From the NCBI RefSeq assembly GCF_000828085.3, contig NZ_JXCA02000001.1, forward strand, positions 1 to 64,000: a stretch of DNA of 64,000 bases, read 5' to 3'. Both the position numbers and the translations under genes were made by a program. The first letter of the stretch is position 1. Each line of letters starts with the position of its first letter. The notes beneath the pieces were generated by a model that worked only from the letters and a program-made list of their open reading frames with translations, was not told where the DNA came from and did not search any database. The stretch is from Scytonema tolypothrichoides VB-61278 (GTDB lineage: Bacteria; Cyanobacteriota; Cyanobacteriia; Cyanobacteriales; Nostocaceae). Positions 27,204 to 36,220 of this stretch are shown piece by piece.

Positions 27204-28490
27204 TTAAAGTGAGTCGAGTTTTTGCTTCAATGCTACCGGATCATCTTTTTGAGGACTGACTAACGCATCCGGTTCGTATAGATCAGTTGATTCATCTTTA
27301 CCTTTCCCACAAGAAAGCATCACAATAGTTTGGTCTTTTTTGAATTCGCCTTTTTCTGCCAGTTGAATCAAGCCAGCAAACCCGATGAGGTTAGAGTGTT
27401 CTAAGTCTGTTCGGAGGCTTAGTCCCCTCTTTTTGAAAGCATCCACAATAGGCTGTGCTTTTTCTTTCACATAGTCTGGACTGACATCGGTGATGATGCC
27501 GTTGGATTCCTGTAGGCAATTGTAAAGATCGGGATAATTGTTTACTGGATTGGTGGAATTAAGAGTCGGCTCAAATAAATTATCAGCAAAGGTTTTTGGT
27601 AGGTCGTCCTGAGTTAGGGTAGTACGTCCGCTGTTGTAGGCACGAGACATCACGCTCATTTCGCTTGATTGGATGCAAACAATTCGGGGAATATCTTCTG
27701 CCCGTTGCAAACCAAACTTAACCAGGTTTTTATGCCCGCGCAAATAGCCAATTGGGCCCATACCACTGGCAATAGTCTGCACGAAAAAGTCGCATTTTGG
27801 CAATTTCCGGAACTGTTCGTATGCTACTGTGGCGTAAGCCTCGGTGCGATCATGTAGGGGAGCGATCGCCACCAGACCATTTTCTTTAGCAAACCGTTTG
27901 GCATATGGAGCAATCTGCGGGTAATTGTCATCAACGTAGAGGATGTAATTGTTTTTATTCTTTTTGATGTGCTTAGTGTTCTTGTAGTGACATTTTCCCG
28001 GCATGAAGAAATACGTGGTGAGTCCCAACTGAGCAGCATAATGTGTATAGGCTCTACCAGTATTGCCTGTGGAATAGAACACCAAGTTGTCCAATCCCAG
28101 TTCTTTACAACGGCTGAGAATCAGGGATGCTTCCCGGTCTTTGAAAGTACCAGTTGGATTTTTTTCACTATCCATGAGTATATACAGCGAAGCTCCGTTA
28201 AGTAACGGGCTGAGTTCCTCAAACTCTAATAGAACGCTTGCTCCCTCTCCAAGAGAAACTATGTTGCTTCTGTTCTGTAGAGGCAACAAGTCGAAATCCT
28301 GCCAAACGCTGTCGTATTCTTCGTAGACTTTGCCGTTATATGACCCTTCAAACACATACTCCAGTCGGCTTCCACTCTGTTTGCCAGCTGCAAGCATCTC
28401 CGCCAGTCCGTATTCTTCGTTGTAATCAGGGTTCGTTCCTCTTTGTAAAGCTCTCAAGTTATTGCCTATTGAAGATTCTTTTTCAAACAC
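27204..28490 (-). CDS. Threonine-synthase-like PLP enzyme (fold type II)
   Basis: 428 residues. The PLP lysine lies in NPTGTFKDREASL (about residues 112-124), followed by the phosphate-cofactor loop YSTGNTGRAYTHYAAQLG. The rest fits the threonine synthase/cysteate synthase group: FFVQTIASGMGPIGYLRG and the C-terminal IVMLSCGKGKDEST. Fold II relatives perform beta- or gamma-replacement on phosphorylated hydroxy-amino acids. Cysteate synthase, which uses phosphoserine and sulfite, is one relative, but no specific determinant can be seen. It is the first gene in its block (SDR, IMPase and TIM follow). Confidence 0.75.
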   Translation of the reverse strand: MFEKESSIGNNLRALQRGTNPDYNEEYGLAEMLAAGKQSGSRLEYVFEGSYNGKVYEEYDSVWQDFDLLPLQNRSNIVSLGEGASVLLEFEELSPLLNGASLYILMDSEKNPTGTFKDREASLILSRCKELGLDNLVFYSTGNTGRAYTHYAAQLGLTTYFFMPGKCHYKNTKHIKKNKNNYILYVDDNYPQIAPYAKRFAKENGLVAIAPLHDRTEAYATVAYEQFRKLPKCDFFVQTIASGMGPIGYLRGHKNLVKFGLQRAEDIPRIVCIQSSEMSVMSRAYNSGRTTLTQDDLPKTFADNLFEPTLNSTNPVNNYPDLYNCLQESNGIITDVSPDYVKEKAQPIVDAFKKRGLSLRTDLEHSNLIGFAGLIQLAEKGEFKKDQTIVMLSCGKGKDESTDLYEPDALVSPQKDDPVALKQKLDSL

Positions 28491-28766
28491 TGTAACTCTC
28501 CTGTATTACGGATACTCGTACAAAGGTGTTGTAAGGGGAATGCGATTGCGCTGGCTCAAGAAATAACTTAGCCATTGTTGTTTTAAGTGTTTATAAGTTT
28601 CTTAGGACTTACGCAAAAATAGCCAAAAAGCTTAATTTATCGAACCGCCAAGACGCCAAGAGCGCCAAGAATTCGTAGAGTGTGGGTAAGTCCTATTTCT
28701 ATTGCTAGCTACTCATCTGAAGCAAGCCAACGATACACAATCATCTTACTAGGATTTGAACCACGT
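28491..28766. other. Intergenic, contains a MITE
   Basis: 276 bp between the PLP enzyme and cysC. Aside from the 93-bp inverted-repeat element at 28603-28695, nothing is seen. Confidence 0.4.
28603..28695. repeat. MITE-like repeat with AGGACTTAC ends
   Basis: TAGGACTTAC (28603-28612) and GTAAGTCCTA (28686-28695) are exact inverted repeats. The interior has the CGCCAAGA-type direct repeats CCGCCAAGACGCCAAGAGCG. A second element with the same ends is at 56558. It has no coding capacity. Confidence 0.65.
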
Positions 28767-29324
28767 TCAATCAATCATCTTGTTTTTAGGCTTAGTTGAA
28801 ATGAAATGTTGTCGTTCGAGTTCGGCAATCACCTTAGCAATACTTTCCTCCACACTTTCTTGTGTGGTGTAACAAACAATATCGGCATTGAGGGGTTCTT
28901 CGTAGGGGTCATCAATACCCGTGAAGGCTTTAATTTTACCTGCTCGAGCCATAGCATATAAGCCTTTGACATCACGAGCTTCACAAACTGTAACAGGTGC
29001 ATTTACATAGACCTCTATAAAATTTGTAGTTGTCTTGCGAATTTCATCCCTTACAGTTCGGTAAGGACTAATTGCAGCTACGATGACCATGACTCCATTG
29101 CGGCTGAGCAAATTAGCCACAAACCCAATGCGACGTATGTTAGTTTCGCGGTCTTCTCTACTGAAACCCAAACCTTTTGAGAGGTTGGTTCTGATGATAT
29201 CACCATCTAGAAGCTCAACTAGGCAACAGCGTTCCTTCAATTCACACTCTAATCCTTTAGCAATCGTAGTCTTACCAGAACCACTGAGTCCTGTCAACCA
29301 AAGTATTAAACCTTTTCTTTCCAT
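28767..29324 (-). CDS. cysC: Adenylylsulfate (APS) kinase
   Basis: 185 residues. The P-loop GLSGSGKTTIA is at about 13-23, followed by LDGDIIRTNLSKGLGFSREDRETNIRRIGFV, the APS-binding hallmark, and VYVNAPVTVCEARDVKGLYAMARAGKIKAFTGIDDPYEEP. The enzyme phosphorylates APS to PAPS, the donor for sulfotransferases and for sulfate reduction. It follows a MITE-containing gap after the TIM/IMPase/SDR/PLP block and may or may not belong to it. The C-terminal tail of STKPKNKMID extends slightly beyond the usual length. Confidence 0.9.
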   Translation of the reverse strand: MERKGLILWLTGLSGSGKTTIAKGLECELKERCCLVELLDGDIIRTNLSKGLGFSREDRETNIRRIGFVANLLSRNGVMVIVAAISPYRTVRDEIRKTTTNFIEVYVNAPVTVCEARDVKGLYAMARAGKIKAFTGIDDPYEEPLNADIVCYTTQESVEESIAKVIAELERQHFISTKPKNKMID

Positions 29325-29446
29325 TTATGCAACAGTTTTGAAAATGATGCTTATTTACTTAAGCCGGTACACTCAGATTATTTACAGGATCATCCTCAGT
29401 TTTTGCAACCTCTTTCAAGAAACACTTTGCGTAACTCTCAAGAAAT

Positions 29447-29484
29447 ACAGGGAACAGGGAACAGAGAACAGGGAACAGGGAACA
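29447..29484. repeat. Short tandem repeat (ACAGGGA/ACAGAGA heptamers)
   Basis: Five heptameric units in series. This kind of STRR is typical of filamentous heterocystous cyanobacteria. A 14-bp version occurs at 49361-49419. Confidence 0.8.
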
Positions 29485-29757
29485 AAACAATTCAAAGTAT
29501 GCCTGCGGCACGCTGCGCTATCAAAATTCAAAGTATGCCCTGCGGGCACGCTGCGCGTTCGCGTAGCGTCTCCGCAGGAGATACAAAAAAAAATTCTTAA
29601 TGAGCGAATTTTGAATGTTTGAGCAGCGAGTGCTGTTTCTTTCATATTTCACGGGAGCGAAAAACGCGCCCGTGGGAGGCTCATATCTTGCACCTGGAAA
29701 AATGGATGTCAAAACCACAACTAAGAGCTAGGGGAATCAAGCGTTCAATAGACAAGA

Positions 29758-29838
29758 TTGCAAAAGTGAGATTTTACGAGGTTCTGTTAAGCTTTCGTGT
29801 GTTAAGAGTTAAGCGTTAAGAGTTCTCGACTTTTGCAA
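29758..29838. repeat. Inverted-repeat element with TTGCAAAAGT ends
   Basis: TTGCAAAAGT (29758-29767) and ACTTTTGCAA (29829-29838) bracket 61 bp that include GAGATTTTACGAGGTTCTGTTAAG and TTAAGAGTTAAGCGTTAAG. A second copy of the left part is at about 40267. Confidence 0.6.
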
Positions 29839-30105
29839 GAAGTTTAATATTAAGTAACATATGAGACACAACTATTTGAGGAAAAATTGATGCTAGGGCA
29901 GTTTGTGCAGCCTCACCCCAGTCAGTGGGTAAGACTGAGTTCATAAATAAGTCCAATGAGCAATAATATCAAGTTGCGTTCTAATAGCGCAGAAGCCCTT
30001 GGCGTATTGCTAAAACAGGTAATTGCTAAAAAATAAAGTTGTTCTGAAATCTGTGGACATGAGATGAGCAGAGTTAGCATTGGTGCGGTTACAGTTTATC
30101 CATTC

Positions 30106-31215
30106 CTACGTCAAAACCAAATTATCCCGATGAACCACGGTTTCCGCACCAACATAACCTAAAATAGCAGCAATTTCACTGGAACGGCGTCCGCGAATTT
30201 TTTGCAATTCGGTGCTACTATAGTTCACCAATCCTCTGGCAATTTCATGACCGTTTTTATCACACAATTGCACCGCTTCTTGAGTGTTAAATTCCCCTTC
30301 TACTGTGGTAATACCAGCAGCTAACAACGATTTGCCACCACCAGAAATTGCTAGTACTGCCCCCGCATCCAAATAGAGTTTCCCAGCAGGAATCAAACCA
30401 TAAGCTATCCAACGTTTACGGGCAGAAGTTGGTTCTGGTTGTGGTTCAAAGTGAGTACCAATGGTTTCGCCCTGTAAAATTTTTTCGATATTGCGTGGAT
30501 ATCGTCCTTGAGTAATGACGGTGCGAACACCAGCAGCGATCGCAATTCGTGCTGCAGAAATTTTGGTCACCATACCGCCGGTACCCCATTGGGAACCTTG
30601 TGTGCCTGTTTGCACCTGTAATTCTGCTAACTCTTTAATGTTGCTCACTAAAGCAATAGGTTGGGCATCAGGTACAGAACGGGGATCAGCGGAGTAAAGC
30701 CTATCAACATCAGTCAGCAAAAAGAGCCAATCTGCTTCAACTAAACTAGCAACGAGGGCAGAAAGGGTGTCATTATCACCAAATTTCAGTTCCTCCACTG
30801 CGACTGTGTCATTCTCATTCACCACTGGAATGACTCCTAGTTCGAGTAATTCTCTGAATGTGTTGTAGACGTTAAGGTAACGACTACGCTGAACTAAGTC
30901 ACTACGGGTGAGCAAAACTTGAGCAATTGGCTGTTGCAGTGTCGTAAATAAATCATCGTATACCCGTATTAATCTGCCTTGCCCGACTGCTGCAACTGCT
31001 TGTTTTAGGGCGATCGCCTTAGGACGTTCTGTCAAACCCAGCCGCCCACAACCCACTCCCACAGCGCCAGAGGATACCAAAATGACCTTATAACCCTGTC
31101 GTCGCAGATGTGAGAGGGTTTCTGCTAAAGTCGCGATTGTGGAAAGTGCCAGTTGTCCGGTTTCTGGTTGAGTCAGGCTAGAGGTGCCAATTTTGACGAC
31201 GATTGTTTTAGTCAT
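30106..31215 (-). CDS. proB: Glutamate 5-kinase
   Basis: 369 residues: an amino-acid kinase domain ([10 protein letters not shown] at residues 6-15, [30 protein letters not shown]) plus a C-terminal PUA domain from about 280. It phosphorylates glutamate gamma-carboxyl for proline synthesis and is normally feedback-inhibited by proline. The neighbours yqeG, mltG, DUF3727 and ruvX follow the block order I know from cyanobacteria. It lies downstream of a GC-rich repeat region that separates it from yqeG. Length and motifs are ordinary. Confidence 0.93.
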   Translation of the reverse strand: MTKTIVVKIGTSSLTQPETGQLALSTIATLAETLSHLRRQGYKVILVSSGAVGVGCGRLGLTERPKAIALKQAVAAVGQGRLIRVYDDLFTTLQQPIAQVLLTRSDLVQRSRYLNVYNTFRELLELGVIPVVNENDTVAVEELKFGDNDTLSALVASLVEADWLFLLTDVDRLYSADPRSVPDAQPIALVSNIKELAELQVQTGTQGSQWGTGGMVTKISAARIAIAAGVRTVITQGRYPRNIEKILQGETIGTHFEPQPEPTSARKRWIAYGLIPAGKLYLDAGAVLAISGGGKSLLAAGITTVEGEFNTQEAVQLCDKNGHEIARGLVNYSSTELQKIRGRRSSEIAAILGYVGAETVVHRDNLVLT

Positions 31216-31545
31216 GAGTCATGAGTCATGAGGAGGCAGTGCGGTCTTGGGGAGCCAGTGCGTTGCCCAGAGCAGCGCCTTGCTGCGCCAGTCCTTGATG
31301 AGTGTTTCCCGACAGAGGGATCTGGCGTTGGGGTTCCCGAGGCAGTGCGGTCTTGGGGTTCCACCCCACTCCCCGGGCTGTCGGGAGACCCGCCCACGGG
31401 GGTGGCTCCCCAAGTGCAGCACCTGCCGTCCCGTTGTGGCGACTGGCTGTCGGGTTCCTCCGAGGGTGCATCTGGCGTGGTTTCCCCCATGAGCACCTGC
31501 CGTTCATTGGTCATTAGTCATTCGTTTTATGACTAATGACTATTG
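31216..31545. repeat. GC-rich repeat region
   Basis: About 300 bp of high-GC sequence between A/T-rich genes. It repeats GGCAGTGCGGTCTTGGGG (twice), GGCTGTCGGG-like and GTTTCCC motifs, and ends with a GTCATTAGTCATT repeat. Many frames stay open, on both strands and in all phases, because stop codons are rare in GC-rich DNA, so none is likely to be a real gene. It may be a dispersed repeat of the genome. Confidence 0.6.
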
Positions 31546-31736
31546 ACAATTAACTAAATTGTGAAGCGCCAGACCCTCTATAATTTTGAGGCTGACGCTT
31601 CACTTTCCTATATTGACTTGTTATCTGTTAGGGCCTTTATTTTGGCTGACCCCTTTGTTATTTATACTTATTATGATTGCAGATTTTTGTTTGAAACAAA
31701 GTTTTTTTTATTTTTTCTTTAGGTTTACTTTCCTGA
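31546..31736. other. Gap with long hairpin
   Basis: No gene. It contains the hairpin listed next. The rest is A/T-rich. Confidence 0.4.
31561..31603. terminator. Long interrupted hairpin, probable terminator
   Basis: GTGAAGCG (31561) pairs with CGCTTCAC (ending 31603), and inside it CAG/CTG and CCTC/GAGG pair across a TATAATTTT loop. It lies downstream of yqeG on the minus strand and may end that transcript or serve as a processing site before proB. Confidence 0.5.
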
Positions 31737-32288
31737 CTATTTATCAATTTTTGTAACTCTTCTTGTCTTAGGAGTAATAGAAGCACCGAGAATTTCAGAT
31801 AGCCAAACTTCAAAGTTGCGTATCGGATGGGAACGAAGAGCAACATCTGGATGGATGATTGGGTCTACCAAAATGGTAAACATTCCTAAGCGATTACCTG
31901 CTAAGACATCAGTGAATAATCTATCTCCGACCATGCCTACCTGGTGTACAGGTAAATTCATCGCTTTGAGTGCTTGCCGAATTTTACGTCCCGAAGGCTT
32001 GGCAGCACCTAAGAAATAGGGTAGGTTGAGCGATCGCGCAATTCCACCAATCCGGCTTTCACTGAGGTTATTACTAACCAAACACAACTTGACAAAGGGG
32101 CGCATTTGGTGTACCCACTGTTGCAGTTCCGCAGAAGCTGACGCGGCTCTAATTGGTACTAATGTTTCATCTACATCCAACACCAGCCCCAAGAGCCCAT
32201 TTTTTTGGATCATGTCTGGTGTGAGGTTCAACACTGAACCTTCTAAAATCAAGCTAGGCTGTATGAGATTGTTCCAGTGCATAGTCAT
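31737..32288 (-). CDS. yqeG: YqeG-family HAD phosphatase
   Basis: 183 residues. HAD motifs are motif I VLDVDETLVP (about residues 36-45), motif II LVSNN, motif III KPSGRK and motif IV VGDRLFTDVLAGNRLGM. The YqeG family (HAD IIIA) in plants and cyanobacteria acts as a phosphatidylglycerophosphate phosphatase-like enzyme, so a role in phosphatidylglycerol synthesis is possible. It is preceded by the mltG pseudogene, and the ATG is 18 bp below its truncated end, in a run of GTCATTA-like repeats that likely mark the deletion junction. Confidence 0.85.
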   Translation of the reverse strand: MTMHWNNLIQPSLILEGSVLNLTPDMIQKNGLLGLVLDVDETLVPIRAASASAELQQWVHQMRPFVKLCLVSNNLSESRIGGIARSLNLPYFLGAAKPSGRKIRQALKAMNLPVHQVGMVGDRLFTDVLAGNRLGMFTILVDPIIHPDVALRSHPIRNFEVWLSEILGASITPKTRRVTKIDK

Positions 32289-32305
32289 TAGTCATTACTC
32301 ATTAA

Positions 32306-32776
32306 TCATTGGCATTTTTGCACCACTTCTCCCTGCCAAATTTTTTGGGCGATTGCCGATAAAGGCTGGGTGGGAGAAAGTTCGTATGTTCCTGCTTGAA
32401 AACTACCTTGAGGGTTTTTCCACTCCAAGTAACGTGCCCATATATTCCACGCCAATTGTGTATGCGCAAAGCGCACGCCTTACTGCTAACGCGCAGCGTC
32501 TCCGTTAGCGTAGCGTGCCCGCAGGGCATAGGAGATACGAATCAAACCAGCCTTTTCTAAATAATGACCGATTTGCTGTGAAGCCGTTCCTGGGGGGATT
32601 TGAATCTGCTGCCATTTTACCGAATTATTTGCTGTTGTACCTGCATTTACTGTTTGGATGGATGCGCTTTTTGCCCACCTCCACCACATCCAACTTTGCC
32701 AAGTACCAAATAAAAGCGTTAAAGGCACTAGACCCAGGAGAAATAACTGCTTCCAACTTTTTTGCCAAAGATGCAT
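32306..32776 (-). pseudogene. mltG: mltG (endolytic transglycosylase) pseudogene
   Basis: Residues 1 to about 76 (a membrane-anchored start with WKQLFLLGLVPLTLLFGTWQSW, then IPPGTASQQIGHYLEKAGLIR) are typical of cyanobacterial MltG. An insert of about 84 bp follows. Reading resumes in the same frame as QLAWNIWARYLEWKNPQGSFQAGTYELSPTQPLSAIAQKIWQGEVVQ, then TGA at 32306-32308. The insert introduces in-frame stops (one at 32486-32488). The remainder of the gene, including the catalytic Glu region, is gone. MltG normally cuts nascent peptidoglycan strands, so this copy cannot act. Confidence 0.85.
32459..32545. repeat. Palindromic repeat inserted in mltG
   Basis: Contains GTATGCGCAAAGCGCACGCC (32460-32479) and a GCGTCTCCGTTAGCGTAGCGTGCCCGCAGGGC-type module (32497-32528; shown as positions only because it is long). 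The length keeps frame but brings stops. The first part is identical, in opposite orientation, to 53132-53151 beside tnpB. Confidence 0.7.
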
Positions 32777-32862
32777 CTAAGTAAAAGACGATAATGAAAA
32801 ATCCCTCATTAAAAATTAAATTTTTTGATTATTTTAATTTTTAATTTTGAATTTTTTTCATC

Positions 32863-33435
32863 TTACTCTACTTCATTAAACAAATGTTCTTCCAACAGAG
32901 GTTGGACTTGACGAAACTCTTCTGGTGAGAGCAATTCTGGTAACCCTGCTTGAGATATTCGTGCGAAAAATAGCAGTGGATCGAGGGGAGTGTAAATTGC
33001 GTATTCTTGTTCTTCGTGGTAAAAGCTAGATAGCAGTTGTAATTGCTCTGGCTCTAAATCTGCTTCTTCGTCTTCAATTTCTAGAGTAAAAAGTTCTGAC
33101 TCTTCCACCGGTGGTAAATCACCTGCAACAGTCAAAGCATAAGCTGTATGCTTCAAAAGGAGATTTTGTTCAGAAAGAACAGCCTGGGCTATGCCAAATA
33201 TTTGGTCGATTGTCGTTTCATCTTCCACTAAGATGGCTTCTTCTTCCTCTTCATCACCTTGCCAAGCAAAAATTTCTATTGGTGAGTCAACGGGTAGAAG
33301 CAAAACGTACTCTTGAGCATCTACGGTGAGTGAATGCTCAATGTAACATTCGAGGGTTCTCCCTTTGTCATCAGTCAAAGTGATGGAACCAGTGCGAGTC
33401 TGATCATTTTCTTCAGGAAAGGATGAGGAAAACAT
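32863..33435 (-). CDS. DUF3727 protein, conserved in cyanobacteria and plastids
   Basis: 190 residues, acidic, with TGSITLTDDKGRTLECYIEHSLTVDAQEYVLLLPVDSPIEIF as the first DUF3727 half and LELEDEEAD..., EEQEYAIYTPLDPLLFFA and a LLEEHLFNE end in the second. The function is unknown. Distant similarity to the YbiB/DUF1292-type acidic folds has been proposed for such proteins. It is located between mltG and ruvX, as is usual in cyanobacteria. No membrane segment is present. Confidence 0.8.
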   Translation of the reverse strand: MFSSSFPEENDQTRTGSITLTDDKGRTLECYIEHSLTVDAQEYVLLLPVDSPIEIFAWQGDEEEEEAILVEDETTIDQIFGIAQAVLSEQNLLLKHTAYALTVAGDLPPVEESELFTLEIEDEEADLEPEQLQLLSSFYHEEQEYAIYTPLDPLLFFARISQAGLPELLSPEEFRQVQPLLEEHLFNEVE

Positions 33436-33572
33436 AGTGGAGATATCGACTTTTTACTAAAAACTACCAGCAACTGTTATAATACCCGAATTCTTTCTTT
33501 CAACAGATATTATTAATCAAATAGGAGTAAAACTGATTAATCAATTTCAGAATATCACGTTAAAAGCTTGCA

Positions 33573-34166
33573 TCAATCAGCAGAAACTAGTGTGCTTTTC
33601 AAACAAGAGCGCCTTGTATCTAGCCATTGTTGTAAGATGATAGATGCTGCTTTACGGTCAATAAGTTGTTTGTGACGAGAGGGGGAGCGATTTTCTGCTA
33701 TGAGCATCTGCTCTGCCTGAAATGAAGTTAATCGTTCATCAACATATTCCACAGGCAGTTTGAGAACCTTGGCAAGTCTGGTCGTAAATTTCTGCACTTG
33801 ACGAGCCTGAAATCCTAAAGAACCATCCATAGAATAAGGTAACCCAACAATAAGGACTTCCACTTGGCGTTGATTGACGAGTTGTCGTATTTGCTCCACA
33901 TCCCGATCAAACGATGTTCGCTCTATAGTAGTGATACCAGTGGCAATCAAACCAGTGCGATCGCACCCTGCCACACCAATACGTTTGCGCCCAACATCTA
34001 ATCCTAAAGCAAAAACGAACTTCTGTGAGTTTTTTTCATCAGTAGGTGGAGTTGTTGGGGAAAAAGGGACATCGGAAGCAGGGAACTGGGAGAGATATTG
34101 TCCTTGTGTCCCTTTGTCTGCTTGTCCCCTTATATCTTTCTGTGCGTGTCCTTGTTCAAAACTCAC
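33573..34166 (-). CDS. ruvX: Putative pre-16S rRNA nuclease / Holliday resolvase-like RuvX (YqgF)
   Basis: 197 residues. The RNase-H-like core begins LGLDVGRKRIGVA (about residue 52) and continues with VGLPYSMDGSLG, EYVDERLTSFQAEQ and DRKAASIILQQWLD, which give the expected acidic active-site residues. YqgF takes part in 5' processing of 16S rRNA. The first 45 residues are an unusual Gln/Ser/Pro-rich extension; an internal start near the domain would be possible, but no methionine stands just before it. The next gene (GNAT) lies 6 bp away on the same strand. Confidence 0.88.
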   Translation of the reverse strand: MSFEQGHAQKDIRGQADKGTQGQYLSQFPASDVPFSPTTPPTDEKNSQKFVFALGLDVGRKRIGVAGCDRTGLIATGITTIERTSFDRDVEQIRQLVNQRQVEVLIVGLPYSMDGSLGFQARQVQKFTTRLAKVLKLPVEYVDERLTSFQAEQMLIAENRSPSRHKQLIDRKAASIILQQWLDTRRSCLKSTLVSAD

Positions 34167-34172
34167 TGCGAA

Positions 34173-35432
34173 TTACTCCTGCCGTGCATCTGCCGATTCT
34201 TGCTGGCTAGATGTTTCTACGTTACAGTGATTGCACGAAAAGACAACAGCCTCTTTTGTCGTATTGGGTTGTGCTTTTCTGTCTGGAGACATTGGCTGTC
34301 CTTGTTGTGCCCATGACATACCACCAGGAATCGGTTTACGTGCAGGTTGTAATCCTTGCAACATCTCTGGTAACTGAATTCCTTCTAAGGAGACAAATTT
34401 TGACTCCCGCAGTTTATGCCACACAGAGCGAGACATCATCAAGGTGTGTTCTATACGACTTGCACCCATTCTTTCCAAATACTCTTCTCTTTCTGGGTGA
34501 TAATCTGCTGAGGTGACTTGTAGGGCTTGTGGAGGAAAATCCTGTGCTATTCGAGCTAGTTGAGACAGTAACTCTGGATACAACCAGGTATAAGCTGGGT
34601 TAACTGTCAAGGTTGCCACATGGGGCTGTTGACCTTTACGATCCAGTCGCACCTGAAAATAGCCGATCGCGGCTTTGCGTTGGGGTTCAAAAACGTAACC
34701 ACTCACAACTTCTATTTTCGTCACCCACTGCTTAACTGCTTCTGTTAAAGCGCCAAACAGAGTTGTTTTAAAGTCATCGGCGTTACGGTCAAACACTTGC
34801 CGTACCAAAGGTGGCATTGATGCCGTATCTAGTTGATACAATAGCTGCGCATCAGCATTACTTACAGGCAGCAAATTGGGTAAATCTGGTTCTGATTTCG
34901 CCAATTCTTCAAGCAACTCTGGTTCTATTTCCCAGTATGTCATTTCTGCTAAGCGCTGAAATCCGTTTTTACGATAAAGCGCCAATGCGTCTTTGTCATT
35001 GACATTCACTTCTAAAAGCCAAGTACGAGCTTCCAAAATTGATTCAAAGCAATAGCGCAAAAGCTGCGAGCCAACTGCTTGCTTATCTATCGCACGTTCT
35101 ATCATCACGCGGTCAACTCTCCAGGTGCTGTGCGTGCGATTGAACGGCGATATTTGAATCATTCCCAGAAGCATACGCCCTTGTTCTGCTACATATGAAC
35201 AAAAACGATACCGTAATGGATTGGGAAACCAGCTCAAACACTTGAGTAATCCATACCAGCCACGCAGCCATTGCATTTGCCGCATTGCATCACTAGCTCC
35301 CTTGGGGGTTTGGGCTGCGAATGACTCTTGAGTTAGGCGTTCAATTCCGTCCAAGTCCCGGTATTGGACTGGTCGGATAACAACGCTAAGATTTTGCTGA
35401 AGTAATGAGGTCATTTTCATTCGAGCCGCCAT
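34173..35432 (-). CDS. GNAT-family acetyltransferase, two-domain
   Basis: 419 residues. The N-terminal 170 form a standard GNAT domain: VIRPVQYRDLDGIERLTQ, then VDRVMIERAIDKQAVGSQLLRYCFE with the acetyl-CoA-binding RxxxVGSxL turn, and LEVNVNDKDALALYRKNGFQR. The C-terminal half (about 200-350) carries a weaker, GNAT-like second domain with IGYFQVRLDRKGQQPHVATLTVNPAYTWLYPELLSQLARI. I do not know the substrate. The ATG at 35432 is followed by a second in-frame ATG (MKMTSLL), either of which could be used. The C-terminal tail has a pair of Cys (FSCNHCNVE). Confidence 0.7.
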   Translation of the reverse strand: MAARMKMTSLLQQNLSVVIRPVQYRDLDGIERLTQESFAAQTPKGASDAMRQMQWLRGWYGLLKCLSWFPNPLRYRFCSYVAEQGRMLLGMIQISPFNRTHSTWRVDRVMIERAIDKQAVGSQLLRYCFESILEARTWLLEVNVNDKDALALYRKNGFQRLAEMTYWEIEPELLEELAKSEPDLPNLLPVSNADAQLLYQLDTASMPPLVRQVFDRNADDFKTTLFGALTEAVKQWVTKIEVVSGYVFEPQRKAAIGYFQVRLDRKGQQPHVATLTVNPAYTWLYPELLSQLARIAQDFPPQALQVTSADYHPEREEYLERMGASRIEHTLMMSRSVWHKLRESKFVSLEGIQLPEMLQGLQPARKPIPGGMSWAQQGQPMSPDRKAQPNTTKEAVVFSCNHCNVETSSQQESADARQE

Positions 35433-35630
35433 TCAGCTTAGAGTAACTAGGTCAAAGGAACTGCTGCAATAATCTTAACGGCTTTGTGCTACTTTCTATT
35501 AAACCGAAAGGGTGATTTTCGTAACTTTAAGATATTAAAAAGCAGATTTTCACCAGAATAGCCTTAGCCTTGTCTTAACAAAATCTGCTTTCAGCTTACT
35601 TTAGATTAACATTAGTTTAACATTTTGGAA

Positions 35631-35831
35631 CTAGATGGTTCTACGAGACACTAATTTTTCAAAATGAGCTTGGGTTTGATGGAGTAATTGCTCCCGGCTG
35701 TCTTCCAAAGACTGCTTCAGGGGTGGAACCAGATTGCGAGCCTGCAGAGCCATGTGAAGCTGTAGATGGGCAACATATTCACTAAAATCATCACGCACTG
35801 CATTTGTGCTCGTTAATAAATTTGATTCCAT
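35631..35831 (-). CDS. Small hypothetical protein
   Basis: About 66 residues from the ATG at 35831 (an upstream ATG would add seven; GAAGGAG lies 12 nt before this one and 6 nt before an in-frame GTG). It is helical with many Leu, Gln, His and acidic residues. There is no membrane segment or known motif. Composition is ordinary for the genome, so it may be a real small gene. I do not recognise the family. Confidence 0.45.
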   Translation of the reverse strand: MESNLLTSTNAVRDDFSEYVAHLQLHMALQARNLVPPLKQSLEDSREQLLHQTQAHFEKLVSRRTI

Positions 35832-36220
35832 TGCCACTGTGTTCTCCTTCAATTTTTATAGTTGTTTTACATTACAAAATATTTATCATGTTATTTTGCT
35901 TATCTTCTTACTTCGCAATGAAGTTTAATGTATGGCAGGAAGATTTCAGCGCTTGGCACATAGCGCGTAAATAAGTATCCACCCGTCACAAGAGAAGCAC
36001 CAGGAGACGGAGTTGGGAGAGAGGGAGAAACCCCCAAGCAAACCGAGAACCTTAATTTTTTTTCCCTTTCCCCCTGTCTCCTAAGCATTGCTGCTTCTTG
36101 GTCAAAGTAGAGGACAGCACAATGGCTGGGGGTTCTCCCAACACAGGTGAGTGTCCCCCGTGTGAAAGGGTCTTTCTTGCCATCTTTGGTAACTGTTGCT
36201 GATTTATTCTTATACAAACA

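Larger units (their letters stand above)
29325..30105. other. Repeat-rich intergenic region
   Basis: 781 bp without a gene. From left to right it holds a short tandem repeat of ACAGGGA-like units (29447-29484), two AATTCAAAGTATGCC units with palindromic cyanobacterial repeats (29490-29575, including GCGTAGCGTCTCCGCAGGAGAT), a solitary ATATCTTGCACC end (29686-29697), an inverted-repeat element (29758-29838) and unstructured sequence. Confidence 0.6.
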